Below are positions 34,364-42,714 of a stretch of DNA of 64,000 bases, piece after piece. The position numbers were made by a program, and so were the translations under genes. This DNA comes from Chitinophagales bacterium (GTDB lineage Bacteria; Bacteroidota; Bacteroidia; Chitinophagales; Saprospiraceae). The notes below the pieces were generated by a model. That model was given only the letters and a program-made list of their open reading frames with translations, was not told where the DNA came from and ran no database searches. Positions within the stretch are counted from its first letter, which is position 1, and each line of letters starts with the position of its first letter. The stretch lies in assembly GCA_013298845.1 (NCBI GenBank), contig JAAFJN010000023.1, positions 1 through 64,000 of the forward strand, read 5' to 3'.

Positions 34364-36793
34364 TTATTTTTTTACAAATCGGGAAGAACCTACCAAGGCA
34401 CCATCTATGCGCAAAGCCATGAAGTATAGACCGGAACGCAAACCAGCCAACTCAATGGTTTCATTTACGGCGCCGTAAACCGTACCCAAGTGGTTAGTTT
34501 GCACCAATTTACCCATTGCATCCATCAATTCCACGGTAACATCACCACTGCGGATCGTTTCAAACCGGAGGTGCAACGCTGCGTTCGCCGGATTGGGGAA
34601 AATAGACATAGAAGCCAACTGCGCCGGATCGGTAACACCCGAAAGAGGGCTGCCAAAGGAGATATAATCTATATCAATCGTGCCGTTGTACAAACCCGTT
34701 CCAGGATTGATAATGGCCTGGATCTTGGCCAAACGCTCGCCATCAACGAGGCAGCCCGATGTCGTACACGGAGAGCCTCCGTAAGCACCATCCAGGTAAG
34801 CACCCGTGAAATCAAGTTCATAAACAGCATAATCGGTCGTTAAGGTTGCCGTTCTGGCGTTCAGGTTGGTGACGTATTCAAGGTTATCCTGAACGTCGAG
34901 GCGCAAAACGGTACCGGCTACACTGGCACGTGCCCGAACGTACATTTTGTTATTACTACCCACGAGGTCACCTAAGATGATATTTCCGCTGTCATCATGC
35001 AAGGTGTAGATAGAAGATGCGTACGCCCCAACCGTACCGTCGCCCGTCAATGTCCAAATGCCATTGTTGACGGTCGAAACTACACCAGCAGCACTGGTAA
35101 TGTAACTGGAAGCAATATCGGGCATTTCATCCTTATAATTGATCAATCCGGTTGGACCGAGATCCGGGCCGGCGGGTTGACCAATGGAAATAAAGTCAAT
35201 CGTCACCTTGCCCGTATACGCTCCTACTACCGGGTCGAGGTACAATAACATCTGCCGGATTGCTTTCGGATCTACCGGGCACGGACCAGTAACGCACGGA
35301 GCACCGTTGTAACCACCATCGGTAAAATTACCCGAGAAGTCGTACGTAAATACCTGATAATCAGTGCTCAATACCCTGGTAAGCGCGGGTAATGAAGTGA
35401 TATAGTTCGCGGTGTCGATCAAATCAATGCGCAATGGCACGGTGCCACTTTCGGTTTTTGCCCGGATATAAACTTTGTTTTGGGCATCGGTTAAATCCAG
35501 TACTATTGGCTGTCCGGTGCTACGGTCATTTAAGATGTAGGAAACACTGGAGTAAGGTGTGGCACTGCCATCGCCCTCAATAACCATTTCGGTACCGGCT
35601 TCGGTAACAGTAAAGCCCTGCGTGGTGGTGGTGTAATCCAGTTGATCGTTATCAAAATGGTCTTCGTACACTTTTACGGCTTCCGGACCAGCGGGTTCCA
35701 GTGATTTGCCAAAAGAAATGTAATCAATTGTGAGGTCACCAAGGAACAGGCCGGAACCGGGGTTAATGAAAAAAACCAGGTTTTTGATACGGGTAGCATC
35801 CACGGGGCAAGGGGCCGTCAATTGGGTGCAGGGCGATCCGCCGTAGCCCAAATCAGCAAATGCACCGGAATAATCGTATTCATAAACGGCCCATTCCGTT
35901 CCAACTACTTTGGTAATGGAGCCTTGTGTGGTCAGGTAACTATCAATATCCTGCAAATCAACGCGGAATGAAGTGTTGGCCACACTTGATTTCATTTTCA
36001 CAAACAGTTTGCCGTTACCGGGGAGCACATCAATATCAATTGGCTCCAAAGTCACCGGGTTGCGAATATCGTAAGCAAAAGCATCGTAAGGGCCGGGTGA
36101 ACCATCACCCGTGATGACCAACTGCGAATTGGCCGATTGTACCTGAATGTTATAACCCGGAGGATACACCCCAAAGGCATTAATTGAACTATCCTGGGTG
36201 AAGTGATCTTGGAAAATATCGGATGTGATGCCGCCGCCGGGGCTTTCACCAAATGAAATATAGTCAATCACCACCGATCCGCTAAATCCACCCTGTCCCG
36301 GGTTAACGTAAAATTGCAAATTGGCCACTTTTGAACCGTCTACGGGGCATGGGCCGGCCGAACAGGGTGTGCCACCATAGCCTCCGTCGGTATAATTGCC
36401 CGTGAAATCGTATTCCAGAATAAGGTAGTCGTTGGTCAGGGTTTTGGTGATACCCGCCAAAGAAGTGAGGTAACCGGCTTCGTCCTGCACATCGAGGCGA
36501 AGTTGAGTGCCCACCGAACTGGCTTTTGCCCGCACAAAAATTTTGTTATTGCCCGTTGCATCCACTGTTTTTAGGGCAGTACCATCGTTCATTTTATAGG
36601 TAAAGATGTCATAGGGGCCAGTGTTGGTACAATTCACCGTCAGTTCGCCATTGGCCAAAGACGTACTGTACGAAGCGGCTCCGGCCTGAACAAAACTGGC
36701 CGGCGTTGCGCTAAAATCATCCAAATAAACTTGGGAAAAGCCTTGCTGCAAGATGCACAAAGCAAAGACAATAAATGTAATAAATTTTTTCAT
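34364..36793 (-). CDS. T9SS-exported protein with four ~180-residue Cys-containing repeats
   Basis: An 809-residue protein started at ATG 36793 (MKKFITFIVFALCILQQGFSQ signal). Four tandem repeats lie at about 22-192, 193-374, 375-550 and 551-726. Each contains a V/I-Y/F-x-D-x-F opening, a K-x-F/Y-V-R/K strand, an L-R-x-D-L/V-x-D strand, Y-G-G-x-P-C followed by C-x-V-D (two cysteines 4-6 residues apart), and an I-D-Y-I-S-F-G end. Residues about 727-809 are a T9SS sorting domain (SIFPNPANAALHL). The repeats look like beta-sandwich glycan-binding modules, but I recognise no named family. Its place between the IPT lipoprotein gene and the GH10 gene suggests a surface xylan-binding or capture protein. 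Confidence 0.82.
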   Translation of the reverse strand: MKKFITFIVFALCILQQGFSQVYLDDFSATPASFVQAGAASYSTSLANGELTVNCTNTGPYDIFTYKMNDGTALKTVDATGNNKIFVRAKASSVGTQLRLDVQDEAGYLTSLAGITKTLTNDYLILEYDFTGNYTDGGYGGTPCSAGPCPVDGSKVANLQFYVNPGQGGFSGSVVIDYISFGESPGGGITSDIFQDHFTQDSSINAFGVYPPGYNIQVQSANSQLVITGDGSPGPYDAFAYDIRNPVTLEPIDIDVLPGNGKLFVKMKSSVANTSFRVDLQDIDSYLTTQGSITKVVGTEWAVYEYDYSGAFADLGYGGSPCTQLTAPCPVDATRIKNLVFFINPGSGLFLGDLTIDYISFGKSLEPAGPEAVKVYEDHFDNDQLDYTTTTQGFTVTEAGTEMVIEGDGSATPYSSVSYILNDRSTGQPIVLDLTDAQNKVYIRAKTESGTVPLRIDLIDTANYITSLPALTRVLSTDYQVFTYDFSGNFTDGGYNGAPCVTGPCPVDPKAIRQMLLYLDPVVGAYTGKVTIDFISIGQPAGPDLGPTGLINYKDEMPDIASSYITSAAGVVSTVNNGIWTLTGDGTVGAYASSIYTLHDDSGNIILGDLVGSNNKMYVRARASVAGTVLRLDVQDNLEYVTNLNARTATLTTDYAVYELDFTGAYLDGAYGGSPCTTSGCLVDGERLAKIQAIINPGTGLYNGTIDIDYISFGSPLSGVTDPAQLASMSIFPNPANAALHLRFETIRSGDVTVELMDAMGKLVQTNHLGTVYGAVNETIELAGLRSGLYFMALRIDGALVGSSRFVKK

Positions 36794-36830
36794 GGATAGT
36801 TTAATATTTGTTTTATGCATTAATTTTTTT

Positions 36831-37937
36831 TTAAAATATTTCAACAAATCGAATATTATCAACATTGACCTCGAGCAATTGATTCGATTTTGTTTCGTCG
36901 TAAAGGTGAATTTTAAGTACTTTAATTTTGGCCGGATCTACTTGTACGTCATTGAGGTCGGTAAAGCGGCTGAGCGGAATGGAAAGCGTATTCCAACCGC
37001 TTTGATTAATCGGCAATTTGTAAGTAAAGTCGTTGGGAGACCCGCCATTTTCGAGCAAAATCAGGATGACATGAGTTTTGTCTTTCCCGTTATTGTTCAC
37101 TTCCATCTCCAGCAGGGTATTGTTCAGCGTCGAAGTAATCCCAAAATCGGTAAATGTATCGCCGGGAAACCCAAAGTTGTTTTGTGCCCCGCCAATCCAT
37201 TGGATATTCAGGTCGTCTTTTCCGCTGAGTTTGAGGAAACTTTGGGAATACGGAGCCGGGTTGCTGTTTTGTACCGCATTTTGGGCGTTTTGATTAACAC
37301 TGCCGACAAATACCCAACGGTTGGTTTCTTTCCGCAGTCCATTTCCATCAAAATCACTGACTAAGATCACGTTGCGGGTAAAAAAGTCCTTCGGCGAAAT
37401 GGTATCCTGGCCATCTGACACCAAGGTAATCGGGCCTTTTTCGGCCCCCACGGGTACTTCTACCCACACGATGGAATCGGGTTCGTGGCGAATGATATTG
37501 GCTTGGATACTATCAAAGAAAAAGACTTGAAGCGGCTCGAAAAAATTAACCCCCGTAATTTTTACCGTATCGCCGGGTGCCGCAAATTCAGGTTCCACCT
37601 TGAATATCTGCGGCGCTTCCAGGGTGACGCGGAACTGGGTCTGTATGGATCCGCCCGGCGTCGTTATTACTACGTCATGCAGGCCGGTGGGTATCTCTTG
37701 GGTAATCCTGAACAGGATGGCTACATCGGAGTTATAGGCCGTATTGAAGTTGATGGGCTTACCGCTAAAGGTGATACTTTCAACATTGGCCAGGTTCTCC
37801 CCTTTTACGGTGACCAGGGTCCCTTCCGCGCCCACTTGAGGATCAATACTCAGCAATACCGGTTCGCCGATCTTGCGACAACCCATAAAAGTTGCAATGG
37901 CCAACAGACCTATACATAAAATTGGATGAATACGCAT
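36831..37937 (-). CDS. IPT/TIG-domain surface glycan-binding lipoprotein (SGBP-like)
   Basis: A 368-residue lipoprotein (signal to TFMG, lipidated Cys20). Two IPT/TIG immunoglobulin-like domains follow: about 27-108 (LLSIDPQVGAEGTLVTVKGENL) and about 109-190 (QIFKVEPEFAAPGDTVKITG). The C-terminal 175 residues (ILVSDFDGNG to DNIRFVEIF) form a beta-sandwich that in relatives binds the polysaccharide. The position right after susD and the domain order match surface glycan-binding proteins of xylan loci. It should sit on the outer face of the outer membrane and hand xylan chains to SusCD. It is 23 bp after susD and 37 bp before the four-repeat gene. Confidence 0.88.
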   Translation of the reverse strand: MRIHPILCIGLLAIATFMGCRKIGEPVLLSIDPQVGAEGTLVTVKGENLANVESITFSGKPINFNTAYNSDVAILFRITQEIPTGLHDVVITTPGGSIQTQFRVTLEAPQIFKVEPEFAAPGDTVKITGVNFFEPLQVFFFDSIQANIIRHEPDSIVWVEVPVGAEKGPITLVSDGQDTISPKDFFTRNVILVSDFDGNGLRKETNRWVFVGSVNQNAQNAVQNSNPAPYSQSFLKLSGKDDLNIQWIGGAQNNFGFPGDTFTDFGITSTLNNTLLEMEVNNNGKDKTHVILILLENGGSPNDFTYKLPINQSGWNTLSIPLSRFTDLNDVQVDPAKIKVLKIHLYDETKSNQLLEVNVDNIRFVEIF

Positions 37938-37960
37938 AATACTTCTTGTTTCGATGATGA

Positions 37961-39433
37961 TTAATAGCCCGGATTTTGTTCTAATTTTGAATTAATTTGG
38001 ATTTCGCCGACCGGGATTGGGAAAAGCAGGTGGTGATTTTGCGGATTTTTGCCGTGTAAAAGCAATATTTCGATGGCCTTGCCGGAGCGTATGATATCGA
38101 ACCAACGATGTCCCTCAAAGGCAAACTCCAAGCGACGTTCGTTAAGCATAATTTCTTTATCAATCGTTGTTAAGGCTTCCATACCGGCGCGCGTCCGCAC
38201 GCGGTTGAACGCCGCCAGCGCTGCCGCGTTGGAACTCACGCCGCCTTCGATTTCCATGATCGCCTCAGCGTAGGTCAGCAGCACGTCGGCATAACGCATC
38301 AGAGGAAAATTCTGGGGCGTACTCATGAAGCAGATATTGGCTCCCGCCCCGACCACAAACTTTTTGATATTCACTGCGGCGGCCGAAAGTCCGGCGGCCG
38401 GATAAACAAATCCACCATCATTGGCATTGATCGTAGGGTAACTCTGCCCCGCCGTCATCACCGTATGGTATTTGCGTTTGTCGGCTCCCTTGTAGGCATC
38501 TACAATGGTGGTACCGGGGTTATTGGTGGCCGGAGCAGTGGGAATTTGTGATCCCCAGCCGTCGCGGTCTTTGGTAATACCCGAACCCCAGGGGGCAAAA
38601 AATGCCTGCCTTGGATTGCCCGTACCAAATGGGCCACAACCGGCAAATTGCACTTCAAAAAGCGATTCGATATTATTGTCGCAAGTGGCCAATTCAAAAA
38701 GATCTCCGTATTCCGGCATTAAGTCATAAACCCCTGAGTCAATTACTCTTTTAGCCGCATCGCGCGCTTTAAGGAAGTCGCGGTTGGTGAGACTGACTTT
38801 GGCCAAATAACCATTGGCGGCACCTTGAGTGGCGCGGCCCACTTCCGATCCCGAACGGCGCAAAGGCAGATGCTCGGCGGCAAATTCAAGATCAGCAACA
38901 ATCATAGCGTACACTTCATTCACTTTGGAACGAGGATACAGCAAGTCGTCGCCGTACACGGGTGCTTTTGTAATGAGCGGTACGCCACCATAAACCCGCA
39001 CTAAGTCAAAATAAGCAATGGCACGCAGGAACCGCACTTCGGCCTGGAAGACGTTTTTTTGGGCTTGCGTCAAATCCATGACTTCGGTTTTTTCAATAAT
39101 GCTGTTACTCAACGTAATCTGGCGGTATCGAACGGCCCAATAGTTGCCAATCGGCAGGTTATCGGGGGTGACGGTAAAATTGTCAATTGGTGTAAAATCA
39201 GGATCAAGTCCACCCGCCTGCGAATTATCGGAGGGGATTTCGGTGATCATCCAGTCTTTTCCACTGTATTCAATATCCTGCATAACGGAGTAGCAACCAA
39301 TAATGGCGCGTTGTACATCCGCTTCAGTTTGGAAAAAAGAAGCCTCGGTAAGTTGATCGAGTGGCTCTTTTTTTAAAAAATCGCTGCATCCAGCCGAAAA
39401 GAGTAAAGCAACAAGTAACAAAATCTGCTTCAT
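37961..39433 (-). CDS. RagB/SusD-family outer-membrane lipoprotein
   Basis: A 490-residue SusD homologue. The start at ATG 39433 gives a lipoprotein signal with LFSAG before Cys16, then SDFLKKEPLDQLTEASFF, the standard opening. The SusD fold is marked by AEVRFLRAIAYFDLVRVYGGVPLIT, the helical pairs in the middle (NGYLAKVSLTNRDFLKARDAAKRVI) and the C-terminal ERRLEFAFEGHRWFDIIRSGKA and IPVGEIQINSKLEQNPGY. SusD forms the lid over the SusC barrel and captures oligosaccharides on the cell surface. The gene lies 22 bp after susC and belongs to the same operon. The longer frame from 39610 overlaps susC and is rejected. Confidence 0.96.
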   Translation of the reverse strand: MKQILLLVALLFSAGCSDFLKKEPLDQLTEASFFQTEADVQRAIIGCYSVMQDIEYSGKDWMITEIPSDNSQAGGLDPDFTPIDNFTVTPDNLPIGNYWAVRYRQITLSNSIIEKTEVMDLTQAQKNVFQAEVRFLRAIAYFDLVRVYGGVPLITKAPVYGDDLLYPRSKVNEVYAMIVADLEFAAEHLPLRRSGSEVGRATQGAANGYLAKVSLTNRDFLKARDAAKRVIDSGVYDLMPEYGDLFELATCDNNIESLFEVQFAGCGPFGTGNPRQAFFAPWGSGITKDRDGWGSQIPTAPATNNPGTTIVDAYKGADKRKYHTVMTAGQSYPTINANDGGFVYPAAGLSAAAVNIKKFVVGAGANICFMSTPQNFPLMRYADVLLTYAEAIMEIEGGVSSNAAALAAFNRVRTRAGMEALTTIDKEIMLNERRLEFAFEGHRWFDIIRSGKAIEILLLHGKNPQNHHLLFPIPVGEIQINSKLEQNPGY

Positions 39434-39455
39434 ATTTAGTGTTGTTTTTGTGTTG

Positions 39456-42400
39456 TTAAAAGGTAACATTGAGTCCAAACGTATAGGAACGCGCCATCGG
39501 ATAACGGCCGTTATCAACGCCATTGATGAGCGGGTTTTGGTTAAAAGAGCCAATTTCGGGGTCATAGCCGCTGTACTTTGTCCAAGTGTATAAATTTTGG
39601 GTACTGGCATACACGCGGAGGTTTTTTACTTTCAAGCGTTCCAGTTTAGTCCTCGGGAAATTATAACCTACCGTTATGTTGCGCAAGCGAACAAATGAAC
39701 CATCTTCAATGTAGCGGTCCGAAATACGACGGTTATTGTTGGGGTCACTGCCGTTGGCGCGGGGTATTTCGTTGCTGGGCCGCAAAGGCGTAAAACGATT
39801 TCTGACCGATTTTGCCTGGTTGGCCAGGCCCGACATGCCTTCCGTGTCGCGGCGCAACAAGTTCAGGATTTCATTACCAAACACACCTTGCACGAAAAAA
39901 CTCAGGTCAAACCCTTTATAATCGAGGTTATTAGTAACGTTGAGTGTAAAATCAGGCTGCGGATTACCGAGGAAAGTCTGGTCGGCATCGGTGATTTTGC
40001 CATCGCCGTTGAGATCTTTAAACTTGATATCGCCCGCCCGGGTACCCGATTCCTGACTGGGACTTTCGTCTACTTCGCCCTGGGTTTGGAAAATGCCTTC
40101 TACCACATAACCATAAAAATAGCCGATAGGCTGGCCGACCTCGGTGCGCGTTACCGGGATGCGCTGAATTTGGTTGATCAAACGACCAGTTGCCCCCAAA
40201 TCGAGGACAATGTTGCGGTTAATGGTATAATTTAACCCCGTACGCCAGCCAAAACGACCGTTTAAATTGACGGTGTTGAGCGTCAACTCAAGCCCCTTAT
40301 TTTCAATCGCACCAACATTGACGAAAGGTGGATTGAGCGAACCGGCGGTGCTGGGCAGCAAAGCAGGCAGCAACATACCATCTGATTGGCGTTGGTAAAC
40401 ATCGGCAACTATGCTCACGCGGTTTTTGAACAAATCGAGGTCGAGACCGATATTGGTTTGGGTACTTGCTTCCCAACGCACATCGGGGTTAGCAATATTA
40501 TCCGGCAAAAAACCAGTGTAAAGATCATTGCCAAATGCCACCGGAACCCCTCTGAAATTGGAAGTGTATGAATTCAGGCCAATTTCCTGGTTACCCACTA
40601 AACCCACCCCAACGCGAAATTTCAGGTTGTTCAGGGCTTTTATATTCTTCATAAAGCGTTCGCTTGACAAACGATACGCAATTGCCGTGGAGGGAAATAC
40701 GCCGTAGCGGTTGTTGGGCCCAAAACGAGAGGAACCGTCCATCCGCACCGTTGCCGTGACCTGCCAGCGGTCGGAGAATCCATAGTTCATGCGACTAAAA
40801 TAAGAGATCAGCGACCAGTGACCGGCGCCACCTCCATTTTGTTGCTGTCCGGCATCGCCGAGGGACAATTGCTGCAACGTGTTATTGGGCAGGTTCTCGC
40901 GGGATGCAAACAGAAATTCGTAGTTACCGGCTTGCGCTTCAAAACCGGCCAATACGTTTACATTGTGTTTTTCGGCAAATGTCTTGTCAAAAGTTAACAA
41001 GTGTTTATTGATCCAAAACAGCGAATTGTTCCAACTGCGGCGCACGCCCGAACGCCCGGAGAAATTACCGCGTTCAAAGGAAGGTAAAAATGTATTGTGG
41101 TTGGAAAAACCAATGTCAGTACCAAATTCAGTGCGGTATTTCAAAGATTTGAAAACATCGGCTTCGACGTAAAAATTAGCCAAGGCGCGGTGTTTGGTGT
41201 TGCGGTCATCGGTATCCAAAGCGCGCGCCACCGGGTTATCAAACGTAAGGGTAATCTCTTCGCTGGGTCCGGCAAACGTACCGTTGGAGTTGCGCACCGG
41301 CGAACTGGGCACCATCAGCAAAGCGGTATAAACGACACCGCTGGAGTTGTCGTTGAAGACAATCCGTTCGTTGGTACGGCTCAACAAAAAACTATTACCC
41401 GCCCGTATCCTTCGGCTGATATTGTGGTCAAGGTTTATTTTGGCCGAAAAACGTTTAAAATTTGAACCAACAACGATACCCGATTTATCGTTGTAACCCG
41501 CCGAAACAGCGTACTTGGTACGGTCATTCCCCCCTGACATGGTGACTTGGTAATTGCTCTGCGGCGCAGCGCGGAATACTTCATTTTGCCAATTGGTTCC
41601 TTCGCCCAACAGAGAAATGTCTTCAAATTCTTCAATTTGCTCAAACGCAACCTCGCCGTAATACTCGGCGTATTCGCGCAGGTTCATCACCGGGATTTGC
41701 CTTGAGATTTCCTGGGTGCCGATATAATATTCAAAACTCACATCCGACTGCCCTTTTGCGCCGCGTTTGGTGGTAATCATGACCACGCCGTTGGCACCAC
41801 GGGCGCCGTAAATGGCCGTTGCAGATGCGTCTTTTAATATTTCGATGTTTTCAATATCGTTCGGGTTAATGGTATTCAGGGCGTTTGAATATTGCCCCCC
41901 GCCGTCAATTTCCGATAAATTGGAGGAATTGCGCTGGTTGTCGTTCACCACCGGAATACCATCAATAACATACAACGGTTCGGCACTCAACGTAGAGGCA
42001 ATACCACGAATACGAATGGAAACGGCCCCGCCCGGCGCCCCGGAATTTTGGGTAACCAGCACCCCGGCCGCCCGGCCCTGCAAGGCTTGGTCCAGGCCAG
42101 TATTGGGCAATTGTTTAATTTCCTTGGCACTTACCGAAGACACCGCGCCCGTGAGGTCACTTCTCTTTTGGCTGCCATAACCAATCACAACGACTTCGTT
42201 GAGGCGATTGTCTTTCTCCATCAACAACAAGTCTCCGAGCGCGGCACTTTGCGCAATGATTTCAACATCATCGTAACCCGTGTAAGAAATCAAGAGGATC
42301 GCGCCCGGTGTCGCCTCAATTGAAAATTGGCCGTTGATATCCGTGGTAACACCGGTGGATTGACCTTTTACCACTACCGTAACCCCCACCAATGCCTCGC

Positions 42401-42566
42401 CCGTTTCGGCATCCAGTATACGTCCGGTAATGCGCATGGCTTCCGTTTCCCGTACAACGGCGTTCTTGTGAACAACCCGCCCTGAAATCGCCGGAAATGG
42501 TAAAAGCAGGTACATCGAGACGATTGCCAGATACCAGATAAATTTGTAATTTTTAACCTTTAACAT
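39456..42566 (-). CDS. RagA/SusC-family TonB-dependent oligosaccharide transporter
   Basis: A 1036-residue SusC homologue. Signal region to about residue 28, then a carboxypeptidase-regulatory-like domain (RITGRILDAETGEALVGVTVVV), a TonB-box-like segment (LNEVVVIGYGSQKRSDLTGA), the plug domain (RIRGIASTLSAEPLYVIDGIPV, and SATAIYGARGANGVVMITTKRG), and a long 22-strand barrel ending in YTFGLNVTF. It imports oligosaccharides, here probably xylo-oligosaccharides, using TonB energy together with the SusD lid encoded next. It begins 148 bp after the GH3 gene; no consensus -7 box is evident in that gap, so read-through from the GH3 promoter is possible. Confidence 0.97.
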   Translation of the reverse strand: MLKVKNYKFIWYLAIVSMYLLLPFPAISGRVVHKNAVVRETEAMRITGRILDAETGEALVGVTVVVKGQSTGVTTDINGQFSIEATPGAILLISYTGYDDVEIIAQSAALGDLLLMEKDNRLNEVVVIGYGSQKRSDLTGAVSSVSAKEIKQLPNTGLDQALQGRAAGVLVTQNSGAPGGAVSIRIRGIASTLSAEPLYVIDGIPVVNDNQRNSSNLSEIDGGGQYSNALNTINPNDIENIEILKDASATAIYGARGANGVVMITTKRGAKGQSDVSFEYYIGTQEISRQIPVMNLREYAEYYGEVAFEQIEEFEDISLLGEGTNWQNEVFRAAPQSNYQVTMSGGNDRTKYAVSAGYNDKSGIVVGSNFKRFSAKINLDHNISRRIRAGNSFLLSRTNERIVFNDNSSGVVYTALLMVPSSPVRNSNGTFAGPSEEITLTFDNPVARALDTDDRNTKHRALANFYVEADVFKSLKYRTEFGTDIGFSNHNTFLPSFERGNFSGRSGVRRSWNNSLFWINKHLLTFDKTFAEKHNVNVLAGFEAQAGNYEFLFASRENLPNNTLQQLSLGDAGQQQNGGGAGHWSLISYFSRMNYGFSDRWQVTATVRMDGSSRFGPNNRYGVFPSTAIAYRLSSERFMKNIKALNNLKFRVGVGLVGNQEIGLNSYTSNFRGVPVAFGNDLYTGFLPDNIANPDVRWEASTQTNIGLDLDLFKNRVSIVADVYQRQSDGMLLPALLPSTAGSLNPPFVNVGAIENKGLELTLNTVNLNGRFGWRTGLNYTINRNIVLDLGATGRLINQIQRIPVTRTEVGQPIGYFYGYVVEGIFQTQGEVDESPSQESGTRAGDIKFKDLNGDGKITDADQTFLGNPQPDFTLNVTNNLDYKGFDLSFFVQGVFGNEILNLLRRDTEGMSGLANQAKSVRNRFTPLRPSNEIPRANGSDPNNNRRISDRYIEDGSFVRLRNITVGYNFPRTKLERLKVKNLRVYASTQNLYTWTKYSGYDPEIGSFNQNPLINGVDNGRYPMARSYTFGLNVTF

Positions 42567-42714
42567 ACAAATACTTCGATTGAATGGTTTAATTTTATAA
42601 CGACTTTATTGCAAACAAAACAAAGGCAATATCTCATCCTGTACTGTCAGGACTGAATCTAAATACTGCTTAAAACTGGTAATTAACGATAGAAATAAAG
42701 GTGTTTTGGGAGGT

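Noticed and set aside
39434-39610. Upstream extension of the SusD gene
   Set aside because: It overlaps the end of susC, lacks a signal sequence and precedes the clear lipoprotein signal starting at 39433.
42567-42714. Separate promoter for susC
   Set aside because: No TAnnTTTG on the minus strand was found in the gap; a TACTGTCAG resembling the GH3 direct repeat occurs once but is not repeated.
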